Shown piece by piece: positions 1 through 8,981 of a DNA stretch of 64,000 nt. The stretch spans positions 1-64,000 of the forward strand of contig NZ_CP088274.1 of the NCBI RefSeq assembly GCF_020731415.2, given 5' to 3'. The translations under genes and the position numbers were made by a program. This stretch comes from Phyllobacterium sp. T1293 (GTDB lineage Bacteria > Pseudomonadota > Alphaproteobacteria > Rhizobiales > Rhizobiaceae). Each line of letters opens with the position of its first letter. Position 1 is the stretch's first letter. The notes under the pieces were generated by a model that had not been told where the DNA came from, did not search any database, and saw only the letters and a list, made by a program, of their open reading frames with translations.

Positions 1-505
1 CCTGACCATCGCCGCAATCCCCGACCAGCGTGATATTCTTGCCCATCAGCTTGAACAGCGGCAAAGCCCGGTCGAAGGCGCTTTGTTCGCCGCCTGCCAT
101 AATGCTGAGCGTGGCGTTCTTGGCACCGACCTCACCACCGGAAACCGGCGCATCAATATATTCGCTTCCGGTTTCCCGAACTTTTTTGGCGAATTCCTTG
201 GTCTCGATCGGTGAGATCGAACTCATATCGATAACGAGTTTGCCGGGCTTCAATCCGAAAACCACGCCGTTCTCGCCAAAGAGAACATCCTTCACCTCAG
301 GTGTATCAGGCAGCATCAGGATGATGATGTCTGTCTTCTCGGCCAAAGCCTTCGGGCTATCGACGATCTTCAGCCCGTTTTCGACAAGCTCCGGGCGCGG
401 CTCGATGAAGAACTTCGACGTATAGAGGCTGTGTCCGGCATCCTGAAGATGCCGTGCCATGGGTGTTCCCATGATTCCCAACCCGATGAAACCTATGTCA
501 GCCAT
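1..505 (-). CDS. glxR: Tartronate semialdehyde (2-hydroxy-3-oxopropionate) reductase, 3' end outside the window
   Basis: The visible N-terminal 168 codons begin MADIGFIGLGIMGTPMARHL, the GxGxxG dinucleotide-binding fold of the beta-hydroxyacid dehydrogenase family. Further on is the substrate-loop motif DAPVSGGEVGA, which is diagnostic for this family. GlxR reduces tartronate semialdehyde, made by glyoxylate carboligase, to D-glycerate in the cytosol. The gene starts four bases after the hyi stop on the same strand, so it is the third gene of the gcl-hyi-glxR operon. The reading frame is open to the window edge; the C-terminal cofactor-clamping domain is not visible. Confidence 0.93.
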   Translation of the reverse strand, partial: MADIGFIGLGIMGTPMARHLQDAGHSLYTSKFFIEPRPELVENGLKIVDSPKALAEKTDIIILMLPDTPEVKDVLFGENGVVFGLKPGKLVIDMSSISPIETKEFAKKVRETGSEYIDAPVSGGEVGAKNATLSIMAGGEQSAFDRALPLFKLMGKNITLVGDCGDGQ

Positions 506-509
506 TCGT

Positions 510-1325
510 TCAGCTCCTCATTCTCAAAATATCGGCGGATTTCTGTGCCGCTGAAACATCGTTCAGCCAGCCAAGCCCGCGTTGCGTTTCTGCTTTTGGT
601 TTGTATTCACAGCCGATCCAACCGTCGTAACCGGCCTGATCCAGCGCTTCGAAAACGAAGGGATAATTGATCTCGCCCGTGCCCGGTTCGTGCCTTCCGG
701 GATTGTCTGCAAGCTGCACGTGGGCAATGAGGTTCTTGTAACGCTCATAGGTCGCGATCAGTTCGCCACGTGTGCGTTGCTGATGATAGAGATCGTACTG
801 GATAAAGAGATTGTTGCTGCCAACCTCTTCGATAATCGACCCGGCCTGTTCAACAGTGTTCAGATAAAAGCCGGGAATATCATAATGATTGATCGGTTCT
901 ATCAGCAGGCGAATGTCATGTTTGGCCAGTTCGCTGGCTGCAAGCCGCAGATTGCTTATGAATGTGGTACGCAGGACGTCATCGGCCAGACCGGCAGGTG
1001 CGATGCCCGAAAGACAATTAATCCGGTTACAGCCAAGCGCTGTTGCATAGTCGATTGCTTGAATGACGCCACGGCGGAACTCGTCAATACGATCCGGCAG
1101 GACGGCTATGCCTCGCTCGCCCCTGCCCCAGTCGCCCGCAGGCAGATTGTGCAAAACCTGTGTCAGATCATTGCGATCAAGGGCGGCTCGCAACTCCTGT
1201 TTGCCGAAGTCATAGGGGAAGAGGAATTCCACTCCCTCAAACCCCGCTTTGGCCGCGGCATCGAAGCGTTCCAGAAACGGAACCTCGTTGAACAGCATTG
1301 TCAGATTGGCAGCAAATTTCGGCAT
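510..1325 (-). CDS. hyi: Hydroxypyruvate isomerase
   Basis: Encodes 271 residues of a xylose-isomerase-like TIM barrel. It interconverts hydroxypyruvate and tartronate semialdehyde beside Gcl and GlxR. Visible family motifs are PKFAANLTMLF at the N-terminus, LIEPINHYDIPGFYL near residue 150, where a metal-binding Glu is expected, and IGCEYKPKAETQRGLGWL near the C-terminus. An upstream in-frame ATG at 1337 exists, but GGAGG lies five bases before the ATG at 1325, so the shorter start is preferred. The gene lies between gcl and glxR on the same strand, separated from gcl by a strong hairpin. Function is confident from both sequence and operon context. Confidence 0.93.
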   Translation of the reverse strand: MPKFAANLTMLFNEVPFLERFDAAAKAGFEGVEFLFPYDFGKQELRAALDRNDLTQVLHNLPAGDWGRGERGIAVLPDRIDEFRRGVIQAIDYATALGCNRINCLSGIAPAGLADDVLRTTFISNLRLAASELAKHDIRLLIEPINHYDIPGFYLNTVEQAGSIIEEVGSNNLFIQYDLYHQQRTRGELIATYERYKNLIAHVQLADNPGRHEPGTGEINYPFVFEALDQAGYDGWIGCEYKPKAETQRGLGWLNDVSAAQKSADILRMRS

Positions 1326-1348
1326 GGGTTCCTCCATCGTTGGGGTCT

Positions 1349-1377
1349 CGGCAGGGTGGTCTCATTGCACCCTGCCG
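1349..1377. other. Intercistronic hairpin between gcl and hyi
   Basis: CGGCAGGGTG at 1349-1358 is matched by CACCCTGCCG at 1368-1377, a perfect 10-bp stem with a 9-base loop. No T tract follows on the minus strand, so it is more likely an mRNA-stabilising or partial-termination element that sets gcl expression above hyi-glxR than a full terminator. Confidence 0.6.
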
Positions 1378-1410
1378 GGATGGATATGCGTGGGAATGGC
1401 ATTCACTTGT

Positions 1411-3192
1411 TCAGTTGAAAGCGCCAACTGTGGCGGGTGCATCCTCGGGCTGTGCTGCCAGTTCTTCGAATTCGACAACGGAATTGATATCCAGACCCAT
1501 TGCGATGTTAGTGACCCGTTCGAGAATGACCTCGACAACAACGGGAACCTGATGCTCTTCCATCAGCGCCTTCGCCTGTTCGAAAGCTTCCGTGAACTGG
1601 TTGGGACTGCGAACACGAATGGCCTTGCAGCCCAACCCTTCTGCAACGGCAACATGATCAACGCCGTAGCCTTTCTCCGCATCTCCCGACGCATTGATAT
1701 TGTCGAAGGCAAGCGACACTTCGAAATCCATGTTGAAGCCGCGCTGCGCCTGACGGATAAGACCGAGATAGGAATTGTTCACAACCACATGCAGGTACGG
1801 CAGTTTGTGCTGGGCACCAACGGCCAGTTCTTCAATCATGAACTGGAAGTCATAGTCACCAGACAATGCCACAATAGTCCGCTGTGGATCGGCGGCACGC
1901 ACCCCAAGGGCTGCGGGTAATGTCCAGCCAAGTGGTCCGGCCTGACCACAATTGATCCAGTTGCGTGGACGGTACACATGCAGGAACTGTGCCCCGGCTA
2001 TCTGGCTCAGACCGATGGTGGTCACGTAACATGTATCCCGGCCAAATGCCTTGTTCATCTCCTCATAAACCCGCTGTGGCTTCAGCGGTATCTGATCGAA
2101 ATGCGTCTTGCGCAGCATGGTCCGCTTGCGTTCGCCACATTCAAGCGCCCAATGCGACCAGTCGCGCAGCTTTCCCGCAGTTTTCCACTCCGTGGCAACA
2201 TCGAGGAAGAGTTTCAGCGCCTCGCCTGCATCGGAGACGATGCCAAAGTCAGGCGCAAAGACACGTCCGATCTGGGTTGGTTCGATATCGACATGGACGA
2301 ATTTGCGCCCTTCCGTATAGGTGGAAACGTTACCGGTGTGGCGGTTGGCCCAGCGATTACCGACACCAAGGACAAAATCCGATGCAAGCAATGTCGCGTT
2401 GCCGTAGCGATGTGAGGTCTGCAGGCCGCACATACCAGCCATCAGTGCATGATCATCCGGGATGGTCCCCCAACCCATCAATGTAGGAATAACCGGAACA
2501 CCTGTTATTTCGGCGAACTCAACCAGAAGATCGGAAGCATCGGCATTGATAATCCCGCCACCTGCAATGATCACGGGACGTTCCGATGCATTGAGCATCG
2601 CAAGCGCTTTTTCCGCCTGCGCGCGGGTCGCTACCGGCTTATAGGGCTCCAATGGCTCATAGGTATCAGCATCAAATTCGATTTCTGCCAACTGGACATC
2701 AACGGGCAGATCGATCAGCACCGGACCCGGACGGCCCGAGCGCATGATATGAAAGGCCTTCTGGAAAACATAGGGAACAAGGCCGGGCTCCATCACTGTC
2801 ACCGCCCATTTGGTCACCGGCTTGGCAATCGAGGCAATGTCAACCGCCTGAAAATCTTCCTTATCAAGGCGCGCACGCGGCGCTTGCCCAGTGATGCAAA
2901 GGATTGGGATTGAATCAGCCGATGCGGAATAAAGACCGGTGATCATATCCGTTCCTGCAGGCCCTGATGTGCCGATGCAAACACCAATATTGCCGTGATT
3001 TGCACGGGTATAGCCTTCCGCCATATGCGACGCACCTTCCACATGGCGCGCCAGAATGTGGCGAACAGACCCCCGCGCCCTAAGCGCAGAGTAGAATGGA
3101 TTGATGGCCGCACCGGGCACTCCAAAGGCGCAATCAATCCCCTCTTTTTCAAGGATAAGAACTGCAGCATCGACAGCACGCATTTTGGTCAT
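1411..3192 (-). CDS. gcl: Glyoxylate carboligase (tartronate-semialdehyde synthase)
   Basis: A 593-residue ThDP enzyme, the same length as E. coli Gcl. It condenses two glyoxylates to tartronate semialdehyde and CO2. Near-identical family stretches are visible: [33 protein letters not shown] and the ThDP/Mg motif region GDYDFQF...NNSYLG. As in known Gcl, the usual catalytic Glu of ThDP enzymes is replaced by Val ([13 protein letters not shown], Val about residue 51). Two in-frame ATGs lie six bases apart; GGAGG is seven bases from the one at 3192, but only one base from the one at 3198, so 3192 is chosen. It is the first gene of a leftward operon with hyi and glxR, for glyoxylate salvage, for example from purine or glycolate breakdown. 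Confidence 0.96.
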   Translation of the reverse strand: MTKMRAVDAAVLILEKEGIDCAFGVPGAAINPFYSALRARGSVRHILARHVEGASHMAEGYTRANHGNIGVCIGTSGPAGTDMITGLYSASADSIPILCITGQAPRARLDKEDFQAVDIASIAKPVTKWAVTVMEPGLVPYVFQKAFHIMRSGRPGPVLIDLPVDVQLAEIEFDADTYEPLEPYKPVATRAQAEKALAMLNASERPVIIAGGGIINADASDLLVEFAEITGVPVIPTLMGWGTIPDDHALMAGMCGLQTSHRYGNATLLASDFVLGVGNRWANRHTGNVSTYTEGRKFVHVDIEPTQIGRVFAPDFGIVSDAGEALKLFLDVATEWKTAGKLRDWSHWALECGERKRTMLRKTHFDQIPLKPQRVYEEMNKAFGRDTCYVTTIGLSQIAGAQFLHVYRPRNWINCGQAGPLGWTLPAALGVRAADPQRTIVALSGDYDFQFMIEELAVGAQHKLPYLHVVVNNSYLGLIRQAQRGFNMDFEVSLAFDNINASGDAEKGYGVDHVAVAEGLGCKAIRVRSPNQFTEAFEQAKALMEEHQVPVVVEVILERVTNIAMGLDINSVVEFEELAAQPEDAPATVGAFN

Positions 3193-3215
3193 GATCATTC
3201 CTCCAATTTAGTGAG

Positions 3216-3243
3216 ATCATAATCCATAAAATTTCTATATCAA
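3216..3243 (-). promoter_or_regulatory. Probable sigma-70-type promoter of gcl
   Basis: On the minus strand TTGATA (3243-3238) and TATGAT (3221-3216) are separated by 16 bases. The -10 box lies about 25 bases before the gcl start, leaving a short leader that contains the GGAGG. Confidence 0.5.
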
Positions 3244-3250
3244 CATTAAA

Positions 3251-3265
3251 TGGAATTAATTTTCA
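3251..3265. promoter_or_regulatory. IclR-like operator candidate upstream of gcl
   Basis: TGGAATTAATTTTCA matches the IclR-family consensus TGGAAATnATTTCCA at 12 of 14 defined positions. It sits just upstream of the -35 box of gcl. In E. coli, gcl is controlled by the IclR-family repressor AllR, so the type of site fits. No IclR gene is visible in the window, and the assignment is inference. Confidence 0.35.
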
Positions 3266-3419
3266 TATTATGGAAATAAACACTTTCAACAAAATGGCGA
3301 AACCCAAACTCGCCCTATTAGGGTAAGGGCAGAAAACTGGACGCAACTTCACCTCCCTGATGTTCCAAGGATGGGTAGATTTACGGATGCTGGGGTGTGG
3401 TAGGGGAAATTGCTGAGGC

Positions 3420-4280
3420 TTACGTTGCCACCGGGAAATTCCTGACATTCCAGAGAATTTCCTTGGACAAGGCAGAGATCAGGTTCCGGTCCGTACCGTC
3501 TCGCGGAACAAGCACGAACTCAACATCTTCGAGCGGCGGCAGACGTCCGGCGGGAAATTCCTGCAAGCCCAATGGCATCATACTTTTCGACTGCACGAGA
3601 ATACCCATTCCTGCTCGTGCTGCTGCAATAAGGCCACTCAGACTGCCGCATGTGCAGACAATCCGCCATGGGATTTGATGTCTTTCCAAAGCTTGGAGCA
3701 CAGCGCTGCGTGTAAGGCTGGGTGGCGGGAAAGCGATCAATGGCAATGCCTTGTGTCCCGCCAATATGCGATCGGGATCACGCGCAAGCCAGACGCGCGG
3801 TTCGCGAAACGCAACCTGGCCACGCGCATCGCCCGGCTTGCGCTTGGCGAGCAGAAGGTCGATCTCACCACTATCCAGCATTTCATAGAGAACACCGCTT
3901 ATCGCTACCGTGAGTTCGAGGTCTACCGAGGGATGTGCGCGAGCAAAATCTTCAAGGACGCCGGGGAGCCGACTGGTCACGAAATCTTCCGAAACGCCGA
4001 GGCGAAAATGCCCACGCAAACTGCTTTCCGCGAACAGCGCCTGCACTTCGCCATTAATGCTGAGCATATTGCGCGCATGGGCGAGCAGCGCTTCGCCATC
4101 GGACGTAAGGGCCAGATGATGTGTATCACGCTGGACAAGATTGCGTCCAAGCTGCGCCTCAAGCCTCTGGATATGCTGACTGACTGTGGACTGCCCCAGC
4201 CCAAGCTTTTTGGCTGCAAGCGAAAAGCTCCCCATTTGTTCAAGGGCAACAAAACTGCGCAATTGCGTGAGATCGAGCAT
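3420..4280 (-). CDS. LysR-family transcriptional regulator
   Basis: A 286-residue LysR-type regulator. Its N-terminal winged helix-turn-helix is clear (LRSFVALEQMGSFSLAAKK, then LGLGQSTVSQHIQRLE, residues about 8-45), followed by a periplasmic-binding-like effector domain. It is divergent from the SBF-like transporter at 4382, and the 101-bp gap holds a large dyad, the usual arrangement for a LysR protein controlling itself and its neighbour. The effector cannot be deduced. It lies upstream of gcl on the same strand, but 220 bp away with a separate gcl promoter, so control of gcl is not implied. Confidence 0.88.
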   Translation of the reverse strand: MLDLTQLRSFVALEQMGSFSLAAKKLGLGQSTVSQHIQRLEAQLGRNLVQRDTHHLALTSDGEALLAHARNMLSINGEVQALFAESSLRGHFRLGVSEDFVTSRLPGVLEDFARAHPSVDLELTVAISGVLYEMLDSGEIDLLLAKRKPGDARGQVAFREPRVWLARDPDRILAGHKALPLIAFPPPSLTRSAVLQALERHQIPWRIVCTCGSLSGLIAAARAGMGILVQSKSMMPLGLQEFPAGRLPPLEDVEFVLVPRDGTDRNLISALSKEILWNVRNFPVAT

Positions 4281-4322
4281 AGATGATCCTGAAATCCAGA
4301 AACATGATAAGTGTTATTTCTT

Positions 4323-4348
4323 GCATCTTGTATCATGATAGTAGATGC
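4323..4348. promoter_or_regulatory. 26-bp dyad, likely operator of the LysR/transporter pair
   Basis: Outer arms GCATCT (4323-4328) and AGATGC (4343-4348) flank the perfect 10-bp palindrome TATCATGATA (4331-4340), separated by two-base gaps. Of the 26 bases, 22 obey the symmetry. It lies in the middle of the divergent promoter region, 34 bp before the transporter start. Confidence 0.55.
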
Positions 4349-4381
4349 TACCGCAAACATATCGTGCTGGACTAATCTATC

Positions 4382-5410
4382 ATGCGCCGCTTTTTGCCTG
4401 ACAATTTCACCCTGATGCTCGTTGCGATGATCGCGTTGGCATCCCTCTTTCCGGTGAGTGGTATTGCCGCTGATTATTTCGGCTTGGCAACGAAAGTGGC
4501 GATCGGACTGTTGTTTTTTCTGCATGGCGCTCGCCTGTCCCGCAGCGTGGTGATTGCCGGGTTCCTCCATTGGCGGCTGCACCTGACAATTCTCGCAGCA
4601 ACATTTGTGTTGTTCCCGATTTTCGGACTTGCCGCCGGATCGCTGGTTCCCACCATTCTGCCAGCTTCCTTCTATACGGGTATCCTGTTTCTCTGCGTGC
4701 TCCCCTCCACCGTGCAATCCTCCATTGCATTCACTTCTATTGCTGGCGGAAATGTACCTGCCGCCATTTGTGCGGCGTCCGCCTCAAATATCTTCGGCAT
4801 GTTTTTAACGCCGCTACTGGCGGGCATATTGTTCTCGGCCAGCGGCCATGTCGGGTTCTCGCTTGATGCCCTGCTGTCCATCCTCCTGCAATTGCTCGCA
4901 CCATTTGTTCTCGGCCAAATTCTGCAGCCACTAATTGGCGAATTTATCCGCCGTCAGAAGAAGATTTTGATGCCGGTTGATCGCGGCTCCATCCTGATGG
5001 TGGTTTATCTCGCCTTCAGTGACTCGGTGAATGAAGGCCTGTGGCAAACGACATCACTGCGCGATCTCGCAGTCATCATTGGTGTGGATATCGTCATTCT
5101 TGCACTGGTTCTGACAACGACCATGTATGGAAGCCGCGTGCTCGGCTTTTCGAAAGAGGACGAAATCGCCATCACGTTCTGCGGTTCGAAGAAAAGTCTT
5201 GCCAGCGGTGTGCCAATCGCCACCGTGATCTTTGCCGGGCAGAGCATTGGCAGCATTGTCCTGCCGCTCATGCTGTTCCATCAGATCCAGCTTATGACCT
5301 GTGCCGTCATTGCACAGAGATATGCCGATGCGAGGAAGAAAAAAGCCGCCGAGGCTTTGGCCGAGCCCGCGAAAGACAAGGGCAGTCTCCCTGTCAAAGC
5401 CGCTGGCTAA
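4382..5410 (+). CDS. SBF-like (bile acid:sodium symporter family) transporter
   Basis: Encodes 342 residues, with about ten hydrophobic membrane segments and a charged cytosolic tail rich in Lys, Ala and Glu. The pattern (MRRFLPDNFTLMLVAMIALA, LFFLHGARLS, LCVLPSTVQSSIAFTSIAGG, ITFCGSKKSLASGVPIA) is that of the SBF-like group related to YfeH and SLC10A7, in which the sodium-site region carries the LPSTVQSS and FCGSKKSLA stretches. Substrate is unknown for most members. No strong ribosome-binding site precedes the ATG. It is divergent from a LysR gene and is probably its target. A role in uptake or export of an organic anion is inference. Confidence 0.82.
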   Translation: MRRFLPDNFTLMLVAMIALASLFPVSGIAADYFGLATKVAIGLLFFLHGARLSRSVVIAGFLHWRLHLTILAATFVLFPIFGLAAGSLVPTILPASFYTGILFLCVLPSTVQSSIAFTSIAGGNVPAAICAASASNIFGMFLTPLLAGILFSASGHVGFSLDALLSILLQLLAPFVLGQILQPLIGEFIRRQKKILMPVDRGSILMVVYLAFSDSVNEGLWQTTSLRDLAVIIGVDIVILALVLTTTMYGSRVLGFSKEDEIAITFCGSKKSLASGVPIATVIFAGQSIGSIVLPLMLFHQIQLMTCAVIAQRYADARKKKAAEALAEPAKDKGSLPVKAAG

Positions 5411-5645
5411 CGGGCGCTCCGTGCAGGTTTTCCTATATTGCATTTGATGCATGACGGGCGACGTCGGACCGCTCGACCGAGAATAATTCATAGAAGCCCG
5501 AATTGGTGACGACAATCACTCAGAACCCCTTCGCACCGGCAATCTGCCATTGGCGCAGCATAATTTCAGATATAAAATCAAGCTTCTTGCTTGCAGACTT
5601 AGCCTGACATCGGGCAAATCAGAGTTGTAAGTGCTTTTCAAATGC

Positions 5646-5676
5646 TTCGAATGCGGCCATAGTCGCGGCATTCGAA
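5646..5676. promoter_or_regulatory. Inverted repeat in the leader of the amino-acid ABC operon
   Basis: TTCGAATGC (5646-5654) and GCATTCGAA (5668-5676) form a perfect 9-bp stem with a 13-base loop, ending only three bases before the GGAGG of the next gene. It could be an operator or an mRNA hairpin that masks or protects the ribosome-binding site. The rest of the 278-bp gap 5411-5688 holds only a short TGCAT-N3-ATGCA repeat at 5439-5451. Confidence 0.45.
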
Positions 5677-5688
5677 CTGGAGGAAAAA

Positions 5689-6591
5689 ATGAAAAAAATT
5701 CTGATCGCGGCAACAATAATCGTTGCTGCCCTTGGGTCTGCAGCCCATGCTGACGGCACTTTGGACAAAATCAAGTCCTCGGGCTCTATTACGCAGGGCG
5801 TAAGAGAATCTTCTGGATTGGCCTACACGCTCGGTAATGGCGTCTATACGGGTTATCATTATGATGTCTGTCAGAATATTATTGCGGATATCAAAAAGAA
5901 ACTTGGTCTCGAAAAACTTGATATTCGATATCAACCCGTGACATCACAAAATCGTGTGCCTCTGGTTCAAAACGGCACTGTTGATCTCGAATGTGGGTCA
6001 ACGACAAATAATGCTGCCCGTGCAAAAGATGTTGCATTTGCCGACACTGTCTATGTCGAGGAAATTAAGATCGCCGTCCGTGCGAACTCCGGCATCAACA
6101 AGCTGGAGGATCTGAACGGCAAGAACGTTGCGACCACAACTGGCACGACCTCCGTACAGACACTGCGGAAAAACAAGCGGGCCAAAGACGTAACGTTCGG
6201 CGAAGTTTATGGCAAAGACCATGCAGACAGCTTCCTCCTGCTGCAAAGCGGCCGGGCCGATGCCTTTGTCATGGACGTTTCGATCCTTGCTGCGAATATT
6301 GCAAGGGCGCAAAATCCTGGTGATTTTAAGATTTTGCCGGAAGTTTTGTCTGTTGAGCCTATCGCGATCATGATCCGCAAGGACGATCCTGAGTTCAAGA
6401 AAGCGGTCGACGAAAGCGTTGTCGAACAGATCAAATCGGGTGCCATCGCCAAGCTTTATGACAAGTGGTTCATGCAGCCGATTCCACCGAACAATGTTTC
6501 GCTGAACATGCCAGCTTCCGAAGCAACCAAGGAAGCTTGGGCTAATCCGAACGACAAGCCAACTGAAGAATATAAGCAACCCGGTCAATAG
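5689..6591 (+). CDS. Amino-acid ABC transporter, periplasmic binding protein (glutamate/aspartate type)
   Basis: A 300-residue exported protein with a clear signal peptide (MKKILIAATIIVAALGSAAHA) and a GGAGG six bases before its ATG. The mature part is a family 3 solute-binding protein: GVRESSGLAYTLGNG, YHYDVCQNI, and VDLECGSTTNNAARAKDVAFA, which resembles GltI of the glutamate/aspartate system. It captures the amino acid in the periplasm and delivers it to the two permeases encoded downstream. The specific ligand is inferred from resemblance to GltI. A strong hairpin follows its stop, consistent with higher expression than the permeases. Confidence 0.9.
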   Translation: MKKILIAATIIVAALGSAAHADGTLDKIKSSGSITQGVRESSGLAYTLGNGVYTGYHYDVCQNIIADIKKKLGLEKLDIRYQPVTSQNRVPLVQNGTVDLECGSTTNNAARAKDVAFADTVYVEEIKIAVRANSGINKLEDLNGKNVATTTGTTSVQTLRKNKRAKDVTFGEVYGKDHADSFLLLQSGRADAFVMDVSILAANIARAQNPGDFKILPEVLSVEPIAIMIRKDDPEFKKAVDESVVEQIKSGAIAKLYDKWFMQPIPPNNVSLNMPASEATKEAWANPNDKPTEEYKQPGQ

Positions 6592-6626
6592 TCCCACGGT
6601 CATTGCCAGGTTTGATCGGAAGTATC

Positions 6627-6660
6627 TGGACGCGCCCTCACTGATCGTGTAGCGCGTCCA
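6627..6660. other. Intercistronic hairpin after the binding-protein gene
   Basis: TGGACGCGC (6627-6635) pairs with GCGCGTCCA (6652-6660), with a 16-base loop that can itself pair CAC with GTG. It lies in the 200-bp gap between the binding protein and first permease. Such hairpins typically protect the upstream mRNA or partly terminate transcription, so that binding protein exceeds permease. Confidence 0.6.
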
Positions 6661-6793
6661 AAGCGATCTGAGGCAATATCCTTCGTTCGCATGGCAGTTG
6701 GAGCAAGTGTGGCAGCCGGTTGGTCTTGTCCTCACCTGTTCTTCTGTTCAAGCTGATCGACCGGGGATTGATTTGTGGACGAGTGGGCAAAGT

Positions 6794-7531
6794 ATGATGG
6801 CATATTGGCAGAACGTGTGGGACCACTGGCAGTTTCTCTGGGACGACCGGGGTGACGGTGTAACCTACTTTCAATGGATGATGTCTGCGTGGGGATATAC
6901 AGTCGCGGTTGCATTTTGCTCTCTCGTGATTGCTCTGGTGTTCGGCATCATCATTGGCACCTTGCGAACGATTACCGGACACAAGATCATCTCTACCTTT
7001 GCCGCAACATGGGTTGAGCTGTTCCGTAACATCCCGATCCTCGTCCAGCTCTTTATCTGGTTCTTTGTGATCTCGGAGCTTGTACCGGGAATGAGAAGCG
7101 TGCCCGGCTTCGTACTGGCATGCTGCGCTCTTGGATTTTTCACTTCAGCTCGGATCGCCGAGCAGATTCGAGCTGGTATTCAGGCTTTGCCCGCCGGCCA
7201 GCGTAATGCCGGTCTTGCGGTTGGCTTCACCCAGTTGCAAACCTATCGCTATGTGATTTTACCGCAGACGTTTCGCATCATTATTCCACCGCTGACCAGC
7301 GAAGCGATGAACATCGTCAAGAACTCGTCGGTAGCCTTCGCGGTATCGATACCGGAATTGATCAGCTTTGCCATGCAGACGCAGGAAGAGACCTCGCGTG
7401 GTGTGGAAGTCTATCTGGCGGCGACTTTGCTCTATGCCATCACCGCACTGGCAGTTAATCGGGTTATGTCCCTCATCGAACGGCGAACGTCCATACCCGG
7501 CCTCACGCCGCAGGCACAGGGGGGACACTGA
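6794..7531 (+). CDS. Amino-acid ABC transporter permease (GltJ-like)
   Basis: Inner-membrane permease of the His/Glu/Gln type, about 245 residues. After an aromatic N-terminus (MMAYWQNVWDHWQFLWDD) come about five membrane segments. The cytosolic EAA-like loop that docks on the ATPase is seen as EQIRAGIQALPAGQRNAGLAVG. The start is uncertain: ATG 6794 (or 6797) is chosen by family fit, and a TTG at 6773 preceded by CGGGGA is an alternative. An open frame reaches back to 6698 but that extension is not protein-like. It overlaps the next permease gene by one base. Confidence 0.87.
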   Translation: MMAYWQNVWDHWQFLWDDRGDGVTYFQWMMSAWGYTVAVAFCSLVIALVFGIIIGTLRTITGHKIISTFAATWVELFRNIPILVQLFIWFFVISELVPGMRSVPGFVLACCALGFFTSARIAEQIRAGIQALPAGQRNAGLAVGFTQLQTYRYVILPQTFRIIIPPLTSEAMNIVKNSSVAFAVSIPELISFAMQTQEETSRGVEVYLAATLLYAITALAVNRVMSLIERRTSIPGLTPQAQGGH

Positions 7532-8223
7532 TGACTACGCTTGATTTTTCTTTTTATACCTGGGCCAATATCAGCAACTATCTGATCAGTGGCTTGTACT
7601 TCAGTATTTCCCTCACCATCGCAGCCACGATTGGCGGTATTGCGCTGGGAACAATCATTGCCCTGCTGCGTCTGTCCGGTATCAAACCACTGGTATATCT
7701 TTCGACCTGGTATGTTAACGTGTTTCGCAGTGTTCCGCTTGTAATGGTGCTCCTCTGGTTTTTCCTGCTGGTCCCATCAAGCTTTTATGATCTGTTTCCC
7801 GGTGGTAGCGGCCAGAAATACAGGGCCGAGATTTGCGCCCTGATCACCTTCATTGTGTTCGAAGCTGCATTCTTCAGCGAGATCGTACGCGCTGGTATTC
7901 AATCCCTGCCCCGTGGTCAAAGTTCCGCAGGTCAAGCCCTTGGGATGACCTATGGACAGAATATGCGTTATATTATCCTGCCCCAGGCGATCCGGAACAT
8001 GCTCCCGGTTTTCCTGACCCAGACAATCGTGCTGTTTCAGGATACGTCGCTGGTTTATGCCATCGGCGCCTATGACATCCTCAAGGGATTTGAGATCATG
8101 GGGAACACGTTTGGCCGGAGAATTGAAACATATCTTCTTGCCGCCGTGGTCTACTTTGCTATCTCTTTTTTCCTATCCATGCTCGTCAAGAGACTGAACC
8201 AAAAAATCCGCATTGTGCGCTGA
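7531..8223 (+). CDS. Amino-acid ABC transporter permease (GltK-like)
   Basis: Second inner-membrane permease, 230 residues, with about five hydrophobic segments and the EAA loop EIVRAGIQSLPRGQSSAGQALG. NVFRSVPLVMVLLWFFLLVP is the conserved first-half motif of GltK-type permeases. Its ATG overlaps the stop of the previous gene by one base, indicating translational coupling. It forms a heterodimeric channel with the preceding protein and is driven by the ATPase encoded 20 bases downstream. Confidence 0.9.
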   Translation: MTTLDFSFYTWANISNYLISGLYFSISLTIAATIGGIALGTIIALLRLSGIKPLVYLSTWYVNVFRSVPLVMVLLWFFLLVPSSFYDLFPGGSGQKYRAEICALITFIVFEAAFFSEIVRAGIQSLPRGQSSAGQALGMTYGQNMRYIILPQAIRNMLPVFLTQTIVLFQDTSLVYAIGAYDILKGFEIMGNTFGRRIETYLLAAVVYFAISFFLSMLVKRLNQKIRIVR

Positions 8224-8243
8224 ACTGAAGGACGCCAATCAAA

Positions 8244-8981
8244 ATGATCGAGATGAAAAGCGTTTCAAAATGGTACGGCGCGACCCAGGTTCTCAACGAC
8301 TGCTCCGTTAAAATCAACAAGGGTGAAGTCGTTGTTGTCTGTGGGCCGTCCGGTTCCGGCAAGTCCACATTGATCAAGACCATCAATGCCCTGGAACCCA
8401 TCCAGAAGGGCGAGATCTGGATCGACGGCGTCGCTGTCCACGACAAGGCGACTGACCTGCCCAAACTGCGAAGCCGCGTCGGGATGGTCTTTCAGCATTT
8501 CGAGCTGTTCCCGCATCTGTCAGTGACTGACAATCTCACCATTGCTCAGATGAAAGTGCTTGGCCGCCGCAAGGACGAAGCCAGAAAGCGCGGCCTGCAA
8601 ATGCTGGAACGCGTTGGCCTCATCGATCACCAGAACAAGTTTCCGGGCCAACTCTCGGGCGGCCAGCAACAGCGCGTGGCTATCGCGCGCGCCCTGTCGA
8701 TGGACCCGATTATCATGCTGTTTGACGAGCCCACATCGGCGCTTGATCCAGAGATGGTGGGCGAAGTGCTTGACGTTATGGTGGGTCTTGCCTCCGAAGG
8801 CATGACCATGATGGTGGTGACACACGAAATGGGCTTTGCCCGGAAGGTATCAAACCGCGTCATTTTCATGGATGTCGGTGGCCGGATCCTTGAAGATACG
8901 ACCAAGGATGAGTTCTTTGGCAAAATCGAAGATCGCCAGCCCCGCACGCGGGAATTTCTCAATAAGATTCTGCAGTACTAA
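8244..8981 (+). CDS. Amino-acid ABC transporter ATP-binding protein (GltL-like)
   Basis: A 245-residue cytosolic ATPase with all ABC motifs: Walker [10 protein letters not shown] (about residues 35-43), Q-loop [10 protein letters not shown], signature [15 protein letters not shown], Walker [16 protein letters not shown] and switch His in VVTHEMGFA. The closest subgroup is the polar amino-acid uptake ATPases (GltL/GlnQ). It is the last gene of the transporter operon and is followed by a hairpin terminator at 9094-9115. Confidence 0.93.
   Translation: MIEMKSVSKWYGATQVLNDCSVKINKGEVVVVCGPSGSGKSTLIKTINALEPIQKGEIWIDGVAVHDKATDLPKLRSRVGMVFQHFELFPHLSVTDNLTIAQMKVLGRRKDEARKRGLQMLERVGLIDHQNKFPGQLSGGQQQRVAIARALSMDPIIMLFDEPTSALDPEMVGEVLDVMVGLASEGMTMMVVTHEMGFARKVSNRVIFMDVGGRILEDTTKDEFFGKIEDRQPRTREFLNKILQY

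Noticed and set aside
582..1920. Long frames antisense to hyi and gcl
   Set aside because: They are shadows of well-identified genes and carry no domains.
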